64,000 nt of DNA from Gemmatimonadota bacterium (GTDB lineage: Bacteria > Gemmatimonadota > Gemmatimonadetes > Gemmatimonadales > GWC2-71-9), in NCBI GenBank assembly GCA_009692185.1, contig SHZT01000013.1:1-64000 (forward strand). Reading direction: 5' to 3'. Under the pieces are notes generated by a model. The model was not told the origin of the DNA. It was given only the letters and a program-made list of their open reading frames with translations, and did no database searches. Position 1 is the stretch's first letter; the number at the start of each line of letters is the position of its first letter. Shown piece by piece: positions 8,403-17,479 of the stretch. The position numbers were made by a program, and so were the translations under genes.

Positions 8403-9628
8403 CGCCCGAACTCAAGGGTGAAATCCTGCTCGGGCTGGTCAAGATCGTCGTCGTGTTTGGCGCGTTGCAGCTCATCGTCATGAACATCGTATGGGCCGAA
8501 CGGCGGGTAAGCGCGTGGATGCAGGACCGGCTGGGCCCGAACCGGGTGGGGCCTCAAGGTCTCTTGCAAGGCGTGGCCGATGGCCTCAAGAACATGCTCA
8601 AGGAAGAGACCATGCCCGCCAACGCGGAGAAGGGGCTGTTCGTGCTGGCCCCCGCGCTGGCGTTCATTCCCGCCATGATGACCCAGGCGGTCATTCCGTT
8701 TGCGTCCCCGTTGCCGGTCCGGTTCGACTGGACCTGGCCCCTCGTCGGCCGCATCGCGTACGACGGCGCGATGCCCATGGTCATCGCCGACCTCCCGGTC
8801 GGGTTTCTCTATATCCTCGCGCTCACCAGCCTCGGCGTGTACGGCGTGGTGCTGGCGGGGTGGTCGTCGGGCAGCAAATACTCGTTGTTGGGTGGCCTCA
8901 GGTCTTCCGCCCAGCTGATCAGTTACGAGATCGCGGCCGGCATGAGCCTTATCGCGGTCATGATCCTGTCGGGGAACGTGTCGCTGACGGCAATCGTGGC
9001 GAAGCAGCAGGAGTCGGTGTGGTTCGTCTTCGCCCTGTCTATTTCGTTTGTCGTCTTTCTCGTGACCGCATTTGCCGAGACCAACCGGTTGCCGTTCGAC
9101 ATGCCGGAGACGGAGTCCGAGCTGGTAGCCGGGTATCACGCGGAATACAGCTCGATGAAGTTCCTGGTCTTCCTGGTCGCCGAGTACGCAAACCTGTTTA
9201 CCGCATCGGCCCTGATGGCCACGCTCTTCTTTGGCGGGTGGGACATTCCGTTCACCACCTGGGACCAGGGAGCGCCCACCGTGCTCAAATCGCTGGTGAC
9301 CCTGGTCCTGTTCCTGACCAAGACCCTGAGCTTCTGCTTCGTGTTCATCTGGGTGCGCTGGACACTGCCCCGGTTCCGGTTCGACCAGGTCATGCAGCTG
9401 GGCTGGAAGTTCCTGCTTCCGCTGGCCATCGCGTACGTCATGGTCATTGCGACCAGCGTGTATGCGCTGGACCTGGCGGGCGTGGCATTCGGGGCGCGGT
9501 ACGGGGCGATCCTGTTCGCCCTCAACGTCGTGATTCTCTACCTGGTGTTCTGGCTGCTGGATCGGGGCCGCCTGATCCGCGGGGCTCGTGCGGGCTACCG
9601 CCCCGCCGCCGTGAGGAGTTCGCCGTGA
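8399..9628 (+). CDS. nuoH: NADH-quinone oxidoreductase subunit H
   Basis: 409 residues, about eight membrane helices. Lines the quinone tunnel at the membrane interface. Signatures are WAERRVSAWMQDRLGPNRVG with QGVADGLKNMLKEE, and AETNRLPFDMPETESELVAG followed by YHAEYSSMKF. GTG start at 8399 overlaps the nuoG stop (GTGA). The C-terminus has a basic tail after the last helix. Reads through to a GTGA overlap with nuoI. Confidence 0.97.
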   Translation: MTPELKGEILLGLVKIVVVFGALQLIVMNIVWAERRVSAWMQDRLGPNRVGPQGLLQGVADGLKNMLKEETMPANAEKGLFVLAPALAFIPAMMTQAVIPFASPLPVRFDWTWPLVGRIAYDGAMPMVIADLPVGFLYILALTSLGVYGVVLAGWSSGSKYSLLGGLRSSAQLISYEIAAGMSLIAVMILSGNVSLTAIVAKQQESVWFVFALSISFVVFLVTAFAETNRLPFDMPETESELVAGYHAEYSSMKFLVFLVAEYANLFTASALMATLFFGGWDIPFTTWDQGAPTVLKSLVTLVLFLTKTLSFCFVFIWVRWTLPRFRFDQVMQLGWKFLLPLAIAYVMVIATSVYALDLAGVAFGARYGAILFALNVVILYLVFWLLDRGRLIRGARAGYRPAAVRSSP

Positions 9629-10131
9629 CCATCGGAGTAAAGACCGTCCACCGTCCCGACCATGAGGTGTCCTACCTCCGCGCGACGGTGAAGGGCATGG
9701 CGCTCACGTTCAGCCACCTGTTCCGGCCGAAGGTGACCATGCAGTACCCGGAGCAGACGTCCGCGCCGGACTGGACGATATCCAATCGCTGGCGGGGCAC
9801 CCATCGCATGCTCACCGACGAGCAGGGGCGCTCCAAGTGCGTGGCGTGCGGCCTGTGCCCGCAGATCTGCCCGGCGAACTGCATCAAGCTGGTCCCCGGC
9901 GAGGACGAGGAGGGGAACCGCTACCCGCTCATTTACGAAATCGACGAGTTCCGGTGTGTGTTCTGCGGGTACTGCCAGGAAGTCTGCCCGGAAGAGGCCA
10001 TTCATGTCGGCGTCCATTACGAGAACGCCGAATATGACCGGGACCGCTTCGTGTACGACCTCGAGCGCCTGTGCGCGCAGACCCACCCGGTGTCGACGCT
10101 GTGGGATCCTTCAGATCCGAAGGGCGAGTAG
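9625..10131 (+). CDS. nuoI: NADH-quinone oxidoreductase subunit I
   Basis: 168 residues, ferredoxin-like subunit with two [4Fe-4S] clusters (N6a/N6b): CVACGLCPQICPANCIK and CVFCGYCQEVCPEEAI. The GTG at 9625 overlaps the nuoH stop (GTGA) and is preceded by GAGGAG at 9613-9618, a strong ribosome-binding site with 6-nt spacing. A ~100-nt repeat-filled gap then separates it from nuoJ, the only real gap inside the nuo operon. Confidence 0.97.
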   Translation: MTIGVKTVHRPDHEVSYLRATVKGMALTFSHLFRPKVTMQYPEQTSAPDWTISNRWRGTHRMLTDEQGRSKCVACGLCPQICPANCIKLVPGEDEEGNRYPLIYEIDEFRCVFCGYCQEVCPEEAIHVGVHYENAEYDRDRFVYDLERLCAQTHPVSTLWDPSDPKGE

Positions 10132-10132
10132 T

Positions 10133-10219
10133 GAGCGGACAAGCGGACGAGCGGATGAGCGGTTGGGCGGTTGGCGGGCGGGTATCCGCCTATCCGCCCA
10201 TCCGCCCATCCGCCCACGC
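10133..10219. repeat. Inverted tandem array, 8-nt period (array A)
   Basis: Five G-rich octamers run in phase from 10133 (GAGCGGAC, AAGCGGAC, GAGCGGAT, GAGCGGTT, GGGCGGTT), then a G-rich turn (10173-10182), then four C-rich octamers from 10183 (TATCCGCC twice, CATCCGCC twice). The second set is close to the reverse complement of the first, so the RNA could fold into a long imperfect hairpin. It fills the nuoI-nuoJ junction, and the nuoJ ribosome-binding site follows at once. The same octamer appears in arrays B and D. Confidence 0.85.
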
Positions 10220-10231
10220 TTGGAGTTCTTC

Positions 10232-10750
10232 GTGATCACGGGACTCTTCTGGGCCTTCAGCGGCATCGCCATACTCGCGGCTCTTCTCTGTATCACCCGG
10301 AAGAGCCCGGTTGCGAGTGCCTTGTGGCTGGTGGTGACGCTGTTCGCGCTCGCCGGCGACTACGTCCTGCTCGACGCCCAGTTCATCGCCGTGCTCCAGG
10401 TGCTGGTGTATGCCGGTGCCATCATGGTGCTGTTCCTGTTCGTCATCATGCTCCTGAACCTCGGACGCTCGGGAACGCGAACCGACATCAAGGGCTGGAT
10501 GGGGCGGGTGCTGGCGGCCGCCCTGGGGACGGCGCTGGTGCTCGAACTGCTGCCCCTGCGGGACCTGGGCCCCCCTGAGCAGATCCGTATTCCCGCTGGC
10601 ACCCTCGCCACGCTGGCCGAAACGAAGGGCGCCGTCGGCATGATTGCCGAGCCGCTGTTCAAGGCGTACCTCGTGCCGTTCGAGATCACCTCGCTCCTGC
10701 TGCTGGCCGCGGTGATCGGCGCCGTCGTGCTCGCGAAGCGAAAACTCTAG
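10232..10750 (+). CDS. nuoJ: NADH-quinone oxidoreductase subunit J
   Basis: 172 residues, five membrane helices. Recognised by [16 protein letters not shown], then [20 protein letters not shown] with the conserved pi-bulge helix, and [10 protein letters not shown]. The GTG at 10232 is chosen because GGAG at 10222-10225 lies 6 nt upstream and the next upstream codons come from the repeat array. Its TAG stop overlaps the nuoK GTG by one base. Confidence 0.95.
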   Translation: MITGLFWAFSGIAILAALLCITRKSPVASALWLVVTLFALAGDYVLLDAQFIAVLQVLVYAGAIMVLFLFVIMLLNLGRSGTRTDIKGWMGRVLAAALGTALVLELLPLRDLGPPEQIRIPAGTLATLAETKGAVGMIAEPLFKAYLVPFEITSLLLLAAVIGAVVLAKRKL

Positions 10751-11046
10751 TGCTGCTGCAGCCCGCCCTGGTCGTCTCGGCCGTCCTGTTCGCGCTCGGT
10801 GTTGCCGGGGTGCTCCTGCGCCGCAACGCGATCGTGATATTCATGTGCGTCGAGCTCATGCTCAACGCCGTCAACCTCACGTTCGTCGCCCTCGCCCAGC
10901 AGTTGGGTCCCGAGGGCCAGGTCGTCGTGTTCTTCGTCATGGCGGTCGCGGCGGCCGAGGCGGCCGTGGGGCTCGCCATCGTGATCGGGATCTACCGCCA
11001 CGACCAGACGCTCGACCTGGGCAACATCAACCTGCTGTCCGGCTGA
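10750..11046 (+). CDS. nuoK: NADH-quinone oxidoreductase subunit K
   Basis: 98 residues, three membrane helices, antiporter-like (MrpC type). The conserved acidic residues for proton transfer are in [15 protein letters not shown] (Glu of the CVEL motif) and in the helix [23 protein letters not shown] start at 10750 (TAGTG with nuoJ), TGATG overlap with nuoL. Confidence 0.96.
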   Translation: MLLQPALVVSAVLFALGVAGVLLRRNAIVIFMCVELMLNAVNLTFVALAQQLGPEGQVVVFFVMAVAAAEAAVGLAIVIGIYRHDQTLDLGNINLLSG

Positions 11047-13031
11047 TGGCGAACACCGTGGACCTCGTCTGGCTGGTCGTCGCGCTGCCGCTCGCGGGGT
11101 TCCTGGCGAACGGCTGGATCAGCTTCTTCCGGCCCCAGGCGAAGCGGGCGGTCAGCGTCATCGGCGTGGGTGTGCTCGTCCTGGCCTTCGTCGTCGCGGT
11201 GGCGGTGGTGCGGGCGGCCGCGGGCGTCGAGCCCGCGTGGTTCTTCGTGGTGAAGCTCTGGACATGGATGCCGGCGGGGAACCTCGTCATCGACGTGGCC
11301 GCCCAGGTGGACCGGCTTTCGTCCGTCATGCTGCTGGTCGTGACCGGCGTCGGCATGCTGATTCACGTCTTCAGCGTCGGCTACATGCGGGAGGACCCGG
11401 GCTACGCGCGCTACTTCGCGTACCTGAACCTCTTCGTGTTTTTCATGCTCGTGCTGGTGGTCGGAGCCTCGTTCCCGGTGATGTTCGTCGGCTGGGAGGG
11501 CGTGGGGCTCTGCTCGTACCTCCTCATCGGCTTCTGGTTCACCGAAAAGGCCAACGCGGACGCGGGGAAGAAGGCGTTCATCATGAACCGGATCGGCGAC
11601 TTCGGGTTCCTGGTCGCGATGTTCATGATTTTCGACGCCACCGGCTCGCTGTCGTTCCGCGAGGTCTTCGAATCCGCACCGGTGCACTTCGCGGTCGGCG
11701 GTACGACGATCACGCTCATCACGCTGGCGCTCTTCCTGGGGTGTGCGGGCAAGTCCGCGCAAATCCCGCTCTACACCTGGCTGCCCGATGCCATGGCCGG
11801 CCCGACGCCGGTGTCGGCGCTGATCCACGCGGCGACCATGGTCACCGCCGGGGTCTACCTGGTTGCCCGGTCGAACATCCTGTTTGCCATGGCGCCGCTG
11901 TCGTCGGCAGTCGTGGCGGGCGTCGGCGCGCTGACCGCGTTGTTTGCGGCCACGATCGCGCTCAAGCAATGGGATATCAAGAAGGTGCTCGCGTATTCCA
12001 CGGTCTCCCAGCTGGGCTACATGTTCCTGGGCGTCGGGGTGGGCGCGTACACGTCGGGGCTGTTCCACGTCGTGACTCACGCCTTCTTCAAGGCCCTCTT
12101 GTTCCTGGGTTCCGGCAGCGTCATATACGCGCTGCATCACGCGTACCATCACACCCACGCCCACGAAGACGCCCAGGATATGCGCAACATGGGCGGGCTC
12201 GCGAAGTACATGCCCTGGACGGCCGGGCTCATGTGGGTCGCGACGCTGGCCATCGCCGGCGTGCCGGGCTTTTCCGGGTTCTTCTCGAAGGACGAGATCC
12301 TCGCCCGCACATTCGCCCGGGGCGCCGAGGCGCCCTACTTCTACGTGCTGTGGGGTATGGGCGTCGTGGCGGCCCTGCTGACGGCGTTCTACATGACCCG
12401 CCTCATGCTCTACACGTTCCACGGTCCCAACCGCACCGGGGAGCGCGAACGAGCGCACCTGCACGAAGCCCCGTGGGTCATGACCGGGCCGCTGGTCGTG
12501 CTGGGCGCGGGGAGCCTGTTTGCCGGCGTGCTCAACCTGCCGGAGGTCTTGCCGTTCAGCGGCCGGCTGGAGCATTGGCTCGAACCGGTCACGGAAGCCG
12601 GGGCCGTCTACCTGCCGGAAGCGCACCTGGCGCACGGCACCGAGTGGGCGCTCCTTGGGCTCGCGACGCTGATCGCGGCGGCGGGCATGGCCGGTGCGTG
12701 GCGGATCCTGAAACCAGGCTCGCTGGTACCCGCGCGGGTCGCCCCCGCCGAGGCCGGCTGGCGTCTCCTGCTGTCCCGCAAGTACTACGTGGATGAGATC
12801 TACGGCGCGCTGATCGTGCGGCCCCTCGTGTGGGTGTCGGATCGGGTGCTGTGGAAGGTGGTGGACGCCCTCGTCATCGACGGCGCCGCCGTGAATGGCT
12901 CGGCCCGGACCACGCAGCTCGTCGGCTGGATCGGGAGCCGGCTCCAGACGGGGCGGGTGGGCGCGTATGTCCTGCTCTTCGTGGTCGGCGTCCTGTGGCT
13001 CCTGCGCGCCGTCGCGGGCCAGGGCTCGTGA
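11046..13031 (+). CDS. nuoL: NADH-quinone oxidoreductase subunit L
   Basis: 661 residues, the distal proton-pumping antiporter-like subunit, with about 14 core helices plus the long C-terminal lateral helix region. Motifs seen: VGWEGVGLCSYLLIGFW (key Glu), GKSAQIPLYTWLPDAM AGPTPVSALIHAATMV (key Lys and His), and VSQLGYMFLGVG. An insertion with HHAYHHTHAHEDAQD follows the helix-8 region. ATG at 11046 (TGATG). The C-terminal part (RVAPAEAGWRLLLSRKYYVDEIY) matches NuoL ends. Confidence 0.97.
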   Translation: MANTVDLVWLVVALPLAGFLANGWISFFRPQAKRAVSVIGVGVLVLAFVVAVAVVRAAAGVEPAWFFVVKLWTWMPAGNLVIDVAAQVDRLSSVMLLVVTGVGMLIHVFSVGYMREDPGYARYFAYLNLFVFFMLVLVVGASFPVMFVGWEGVGLCSYLLIGFWFTEKANADAGKKAFIMNRIGDFGFLVAMFMIFDATGSLSFREVFESAPVHFAVGGTTITLITLALFLGCAGKSAQIPLYTWLPDAMAGPTPVSALIHAATMVTAGVYLVARSNILFAMAPLSSAVVAGVGALTALFAATIALKQWDIKKVLAYSTVSQLGYMFLGVGVGAYTSGLFHVVTHAFFKALLFLGSGSVIYALHHAYHHTHAHEDAQDMRNMGGLAKYMPWTAGLMWVATLAIAGVPGFSGFFSKDEILARTFARGAEAPYFYVLWGMGVVAALLTAFYMTRLMLYTFHGPNRTGERERAHLHEAPWVMTGPLVVLGAGSLFAGVLNLPEVLPFSGRLEHWLEPVTEAGAVYLPEAHLAHGTEWALLGLATLIAAAGMAGAWRILKPGSLVPARVAPAEAGWRLLLSRKYYVDEIYGALIVRPLVWVSDRVLWKVVDALVIDGAAVNGSARTTQLVGWIGSRLQTGRVGAYVLLFVVGVLWLLRAVAGQGS

Positions 13032-14590
13032 GCGCGTTCCTCCAGGCCATCGGCTACCCGGCGTGGGCCCTGCACACGCTGATCCTGCTCCCCGTGGTGG
13101 GCGCGCTCGTGCTGATGGTCCAGCCCGTCGAGCGACACGTGAAATGGACGGCGCTAGGGTTCGCCCTGGCCGAGTTGATCGTGTCGCTGGGCCTGTGGTA
13201 TGGCTTCGAACTGGGTACCGCCTCGATGCAATTCGAGGCATCGCACGAGTGGATGCACCAGTGGGGCGTGACCTATCACGTCGGCGTGGACGGCATTTCG
13301 CTGATGATGGTTCTGCTGACGACGTTCACCATGCCGCTCGCCGTGCTGGGCAGCTTCAGCTACATCAAGAAGAAAGAACGTGGCTTTTACTCGCTGCTCC
13401 TGGTGCTCACCAGCGGCATGCTCGGCGTGTTCATCGCGCTCGACCTGTTCGTGTTCTACGTGTTCTGGGAGATCATGCTGATCCCGATGTACTTCATCAT
13501 CGGGATCTGGGGCGGGGAACGGCGGCTCTATGCCGCTATCAAGTTCTTCATCTTCACGTTCGTGGGCTCGTTGCTCATGCTCGTGGCGATCCTGACCGTG
13601 TACGCCGTCGTCGGGACGGGGACGGGAACGTATTCGTTCGACTACCGGCACCTGGTGACCAACGCGTGGATGGTGAGCCGCTGGGGCCCGTGGCTCTTCG
13701 CGGCGTTCTTCCTGGCGTTCGCCATCAAGGTGCCCATGTTCCCGTTCCACACCTGGCTGCCGGACGCGCACGTCGAAGCGCCGACGGCGGGATCGGTGAT
13801 TCTCGCCGGCATCCTGCTCAAGATGGGCACCTACGGGTTCCTGCGGTTCGCGCTGCCGTTGTTCCCGGCCGTCGCGATGTCGCCCGTGGTGAGCACGGTG
13901 GTCGTGACGCTCTCCGTGATCGGCATCGTGTACGGCGCGCTGGTCGCGATGGTCCAGCCGGACTTCAAGAAGCTCATCGCTTACTCGTCGGTGTCCCACC
14001 TGGGCTTCGTGATGCTCGGCATCTGGGCGCTGTCGCTCCAGAGCATCGAGGGCGCCGTGCTCATGATGATCAACCACGGTATCTCTACCGGTGCGCTGTT
14101 CTTCCTGGCGGGGATGCTCTACGAGCGGCGGCATACGAGGGAGATCGCGGAGTTCGGCGGCATCGCGCGGGTCGTCCCCGGCCTTGCCGCCGTGCTGACG
14201 GTGGTGTCACTGTCGTCCATTGGTTTGCCGGGCACCAACGGGTTTGTCGGTGAGTTCCTCGTCCTCGTGGGGTCGTTCGGCACCCAGCCGGTGGCGACCG
14301 TGATCGCCACGACCGGCGTCATATTTGCCGCGGCCTACATGCTGTGGGCCATCCAGCGCATCCTGTTCGGCAAGCTGGACAACCCGGCGAATGAGAAACT
14401 GCCTGATCTCTCTCTGCGGGAGCTCGTGGTCCTGGCGCCGCTGCTCGCGGGCATCATCTGGATCGGCGTGTATCCGGGCCCGATTCTCCGCCGTGTCGAG
14501 CCCGCCGCCGCGGCGTTGGTGGACCTGGTCCGCCGGCCCGCCCAGCCCCAGCTCCTGCCGCTCACGCCCCAGCCGCGGGTGAACGAGTGA
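13028..14590 (+). CDS. nuoM: NADH-quinone oxidoreductase subunit M
   Basis: 520 residues, antiporter-like proton-pumping subunit. Motifs: YHVGVDGISLMMVLLTTF, FYVFWEIMLIPMYFIIGIWG (key Glu), FAIKVPMFPFHTWLPDAHVE APTAGSV (key Lys), SSVSHLGFVMLGIW, and MINHGISTGALFFLAGMLYE. GTG at 13028 overlaps nuoL (GTGA); the next GTGA starts nuoN. The tail after the last helix is Pro-rich. Confidence 0.97.
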   Translation: MSAFLQAIGYPAWALHTLILLPVVGALVLMVQPVERHVKWTALGFALAELIVSLGLWYGFELGTASMQFEASHEWMHQWGVTYHVGVDGISLMMVLLTTFTMPLAVLGSFSYIKKKERGFYSLLLVLTSGMLGVFIALDLFVFYVFWEIMLIPMYFIIGIWGGERRLYAAIKFFIFTFVGSLLMLVAILTVYAVVGTGTGTYSFDYRHLVTNAWMVSRWGPWLFAAFFLAFAIKVPMFPFHTWLPDAHVEAPTAGSVILAGILLKMGTYGFLRFALPLFPAVAMSPVVSTVVVTLSVIGIVYGALVAMVQPDFKKLIAYSSVSHLGFVMLGIWALSLQSIEGAVLMMINHGISTGALFFLAGMLYERRHTREIAEFGGIARVVPGLAAVLTVVSLSSIGLPGTNGFVGEFLVLVGSFGTQPVATVIATTGVIFAAAYMLWAIQRILFGKLDNPANEKLPDLSLRELVVLAPLLAGIIWIGVYPGPILRRVEPAAAALVDLVRRPAQPQLLPLTPQPRVNE

Positions 14591-16116
14591 TTTCCGGCGT
14601 CGTGCTGGACCTCTCGAATATCCTGGGCGTGCTCATCGCACTCCGGCCCGAGATCATCATTACGCTGGCCGCGCTGGCCGTGACCGTGCTGGCCGCCTGG
14701 CGCCACAAGACGGTGGACGACCGGCAGACCGCCGCGTGGGTCACGATCATCGCGCTGGCGGTGGCCCAGGGCTCGGTCGGGTTCCTGTGGTACCAGGGGT
14801 ACCACCCATTCGGCGTGTCCCCGATGGTCACGGTGGATTACTTCCGCCTCGCCTCCGCGACGATCATCCTGCTCGGGGCACTGCTGACCGTCCTGCTGTC
14901 GCTGTCGTACGTCGAGCGGGAACGGCTCTGGGCCCCCGAGTACTACGCCCTGCTCCTGCTGGCCGTGGCCGGCATGCTGTTCATGGCGGCCGGGTCGGAC
15001 CTGGTGACCATTTTCCTCGGGCTCGAGCTCATGTCGGTCTCGGTGTACGTCCTCGCCGGGATCAACCGGCGCAGCCAGCACTCGGCCGAAGCCGCGCTCA
15101 AGTACTTCCTGCTCGGGGCGTTCGCGTCAGCGTTCCTGCTCTACGGCATCGCGCTCACATACGGGGCCACCGGGACCACCAACCTGCTCCTGATCAACTT
15201 CCAGGTGCAGAGCCTGGCCCTGCAATCGAACGTCATGCTCCTGTTGGGCCTCGGATTGCTCCTCGTCGGGTTCGGGTTCAAGGTCGCGGCGGTGCCGTTT
15301 CACATGTGGGCCCCAGACGTCTACGACGGCGCGCCGACCCCCGTGACCGCGTTCATGGCCGCCGGCGTCAAGGCGGCCGGCTTCGCGGCGCTGGCCCGCG
15401 TGCTCCTCACCGCGTTCATCAGCGTCGCGCCCGTGTGGCAGGAAGCCCTGTGGTGGCTTGCGGCGGTGACGATGATCGCCGGGAACCTGGTGGCGCTCGC
15501 CCAGCGGAACATCAAGCGGATGCTGGCATACAGCTCGATCGCGCACGCCGGCTACCTGCTTGCCGCCCTGGCGCCCGGCACGGTGGTCGGGGCCGCGGCA
15601 CTCCTGTTCTACGGCCTCGCTTACACGCTCATGACGCTGGGCGCCTTTACCGTGCTCGCCGGCGCCGGGCGCGATGGCGAACGCACGCTCAAGGTGGATG
15701 ACCTCGCCGGCCTGGCCGAGCGACGCCCCTGGGTGGCTGCCGCGCTCACCGTGTTCCTCCTGTCCTTGCTGGGATTCCCCGGCACGGCCGGGTTCATGGG
15801 CAAGTGGTACATACTCCAGGCGATCGTGGACGCCCGCCAGATCACGCTGGCGGTGGTCCTGGTGGCTGCGAGCGTCATCTCCGCGGGGTACTACCTGCCT
15901 ATTATCATGGCCATGTACATGAAGCCGGCTCCCTCGGCTGACTCCCACGCTGGTGTCCAGGTTGTCGGCGCGGCGCGCTGGGTGCTCGGCGTGACCGCCA
16001 TACTGCTCGTGCTCTTCGGTGTCTGGCCGAACGCGGCGATGAACCTGGCCCAGCGGGGCGGCAGCGACCTCCGGCCGATTCGCGCCCCGTCGGCGCAAGA
16101 GGAACATCAGCACTGA
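14587..16116 (+). CDS. nuoN: NADH-quinone oxidoreductase subunit N
   Basis: 509 residues, third antiporter-like subunit, next to NuoK. Motifs: VTIFLGLELMSVSVYVLAG (key Glu), GFKVAAVPFHMWAPDVYDGA PTPVTAFMA (key Lys), RMLAYSSIAHAGYLLAAL, and GFPGTAGFMGKWYI. GTG start (GTGA overlap with nuoM). Last gene of the 14-gene complex I operon; the next gene starts 1 nt after its stop, so transcription probably continues. With menaquinone genes elsewhere in the window, the acceptor is likely menaquinone. Confidence 0.97.
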   Translation: MISGVVLDLSNILGVLIALRPEIIITLAALAVTVLAAWRHKTVDDRQTAAWVTIIALAVAQGSVGFLWYQGYHPFGVSPMVTVDYFRLASATIILLGALLTVLLSLSYVERERLWAPEYYALLLLAVAGMLFMAAGSDLVTIFLGLELMSVSVYVLAGINRRSQHSAEAALKYFLLGAFASAFLLYGIALTYGATGTTNLLLINFQVQSLALQSNVMLLLGLGLLLVGFGFKVAAVPFHMWAPDVYDGAPTPVTAFMAAGVKAAGFAALARVLLTAFISVAPVWQEALWWLAAVTMIAGNLVALAQRNIKRMLAYSSIAHAGYLLAALAPGTVVGAAALLFYGLAYTLMTLGAFTVLAGAGRDGERTLKVDDLAGLAERRPWVAAALTVFLLSLLGFPGTAGFMGKWYILQAIVDARQITLAVVLVAASVISAGYYLPIIMAMYMKPAPSADSHAGVQVVGAARWVLGVTAILLVLFGVWPNAAMNLAQRGGSDLRPIRAPSAQEEHQH

Positions 16117-16117
16117 C

Positions 16118-17479
16118 GTGAAGGTCCCCTCGGTCGCATTTCGTCAATACGACATCCGTGGTGTCGTCGGGAAGGAACTGACGCCCGAGCTGGCGCACGG
16201 CATTGGCCGGGCCCTGGCGACGTTCACGCGGAAGACAATCGGCCGGCCGGCGCGTATCGCGGTCGGGCGGGACAACCGGCCCTCCGGCGAATCGCTGTCA
16301 CGGGCGGTACGGGAGGGCATCGCCGCCGCCGGCGGCAGGGCGGTGGACATCGGCATGCTCCCGACGCCCGCCTTGTACCTGGCGGTGCACGAGCTCAAGA
16401 CCGATGCCGGGCTCCAGGTGACGGGCTCGCACAACCCGCCGGAGTTCAACGGCTTCAAGATGGTCACGGCGGGCGAGACGCTTCACGGCGATGACATCCA
16501 GGAGCTCAAGCGCCTCATCGAAACCGATACCACGGACACGGGCCAGGGCACGATCGAGCTGGACACCTCCGTGCTGGACCGCTACGCGGACGCGATCATC
16601 CGGCGGAACGGACCGCTGAGCCGGCCGGTGCAGGTCGTGGTGGACTGCGGCAACGGCGTGGCCAGCGTCGTCGCCGAACGCATCCTCACCCGCCTCGGGG
16701 CCGATGTCGTGCCGCTCTTCTGCGAATCGGACGGCACGTTTCCCAATCACCATCCTGACCCGACGGTGCCCGAGAACCTCGTGGATCTCCAGGCCGCGGT
16801 GCGGCGCACCGGGGCCGAGCTGGGCATCGCGTTCGACGGGGATGGGGACCGGATCGGGGCGGTGGACGAGACGGGCGAGATCGTTTTCGGAGACCAGCTC
16901 CTCATCCTTTTCGGCCGCGACCTCGTCACCCGCATGGGCAAGGGGCACGCGGTCATCTTCGAAGTGAAGTGCTCCGACGTGCTCAAGACCGAGCTGGCGA
17001 AATCCGGGTTGAAGCCCGTGATCTGGAAGACGGGTCACTCGCTCATCAAGGCGAAGATGAAGGAGCTGCACGCGCCGCTGGCCGGCGAGATGAGCGGGCA
17101 CATGTTCTTCGGCGGCGACTACTACGGCTTCGACGACGCGCTGTTTGCCGCCGCGCGCCTGCTGGCGTTCATCGCGAGAGAAGGCGGGCCGCTCTCGAAG
17201 CACTTGCGAGGCCTGCCGAAGACCTTTTCGACTCCTGAGCTGCGGGTGGATTGCGCCGACCACCGGAAGTTCGCGGTCGTGGAAGCCGCCGCGAAGTATT
17301 TCGGCGCCCGGTACGAGGTCCTGACGCTGGATGGCGTCCGGATGTCGTTTCCCGACGGCTGGGGCCTGATTCGCGCGTCCAATACGCAGCCGGTGCTGGT
17401 CATGCGGTTCGAGGCCTCGTCGGCGGGCGCGCTGGCCCGGTACCGCGCGGAAGTCGAGGCGTGGCTCAACTCGCAATGA
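16118..17479 (+). CDS. Phosphomannomutase/phosphoglucomutase
   Basis: 453 residues, alpha-D-phosphohexomutase family (AlgC/ManB-like), cytosolic. Interconverts hexose 1- and 6-phosphates for sugar-nucleotide and LPS synthesis. Four domain landmarks are present: catalytic phosphoserine loop TGSHNPPEFNGFK near residue 105, Mg-binding DGDGDR near 245, sugar-specificity loop GEMSGHMFF near 325, and phosphate-binding RASNTQPVLVMRFE near the C-terminus. The GEMSGH loop fits dual Man/Glc enzymes rather than GlmM. GTG start 1 nt after the nuoN stop; ATGA overlap with the next gene. Confidence 0.92.
   Translation: MKVPSVAFRQYDIRGVVGKELTPELAHGIGRALATFTRKTIGRPARIAVGRDNRPSGESLSRAVREGIAAAGGRAVDIGMLPTPALYLAVHELKTDAGLQVTGSHNPPEFNGFKMVTAGETLHGDDIQELKRLIETDTTDTGQGTIELDTSVLDRYADAIIRRNGPLSRPVQVVVDCGNGVASVVAERILTRLGADVVPLFCESDGTFPNHHPDPTVPENLVDLQAAVRRTGAELGIAFDGDGDRIGAVDETGEIVFGDQLLILFGRDLVTRMGKGHAVIFEVKCSDVLKTELAKSGLKPVIWKTGHSLIKAKMKELHAPLAGEMSGHMFFGGDYYGFDDALFAAARLLAFIAREGGPLSKHLRGLPKTFSTPELRVDCADHRKFAVVEAAAKYFGARYEVLTLDGVRMSFPDGWGLIRASNTQPVLVMRFEASSAGALARYRAEVEAWLNSQ

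Noticed and set aside
10133-10219. CRISPR array
   Set aside because: Repeats are 8 nt without unique spacers, and no cas genes are present.
10992-13241. A 749-residue minus-strand open frame antisense to nuoL
   Set aside because: His/Arg/Gly-rich composition without motifs, typical antisense shadow of a high-G+C gene; nuoL itself is certain.
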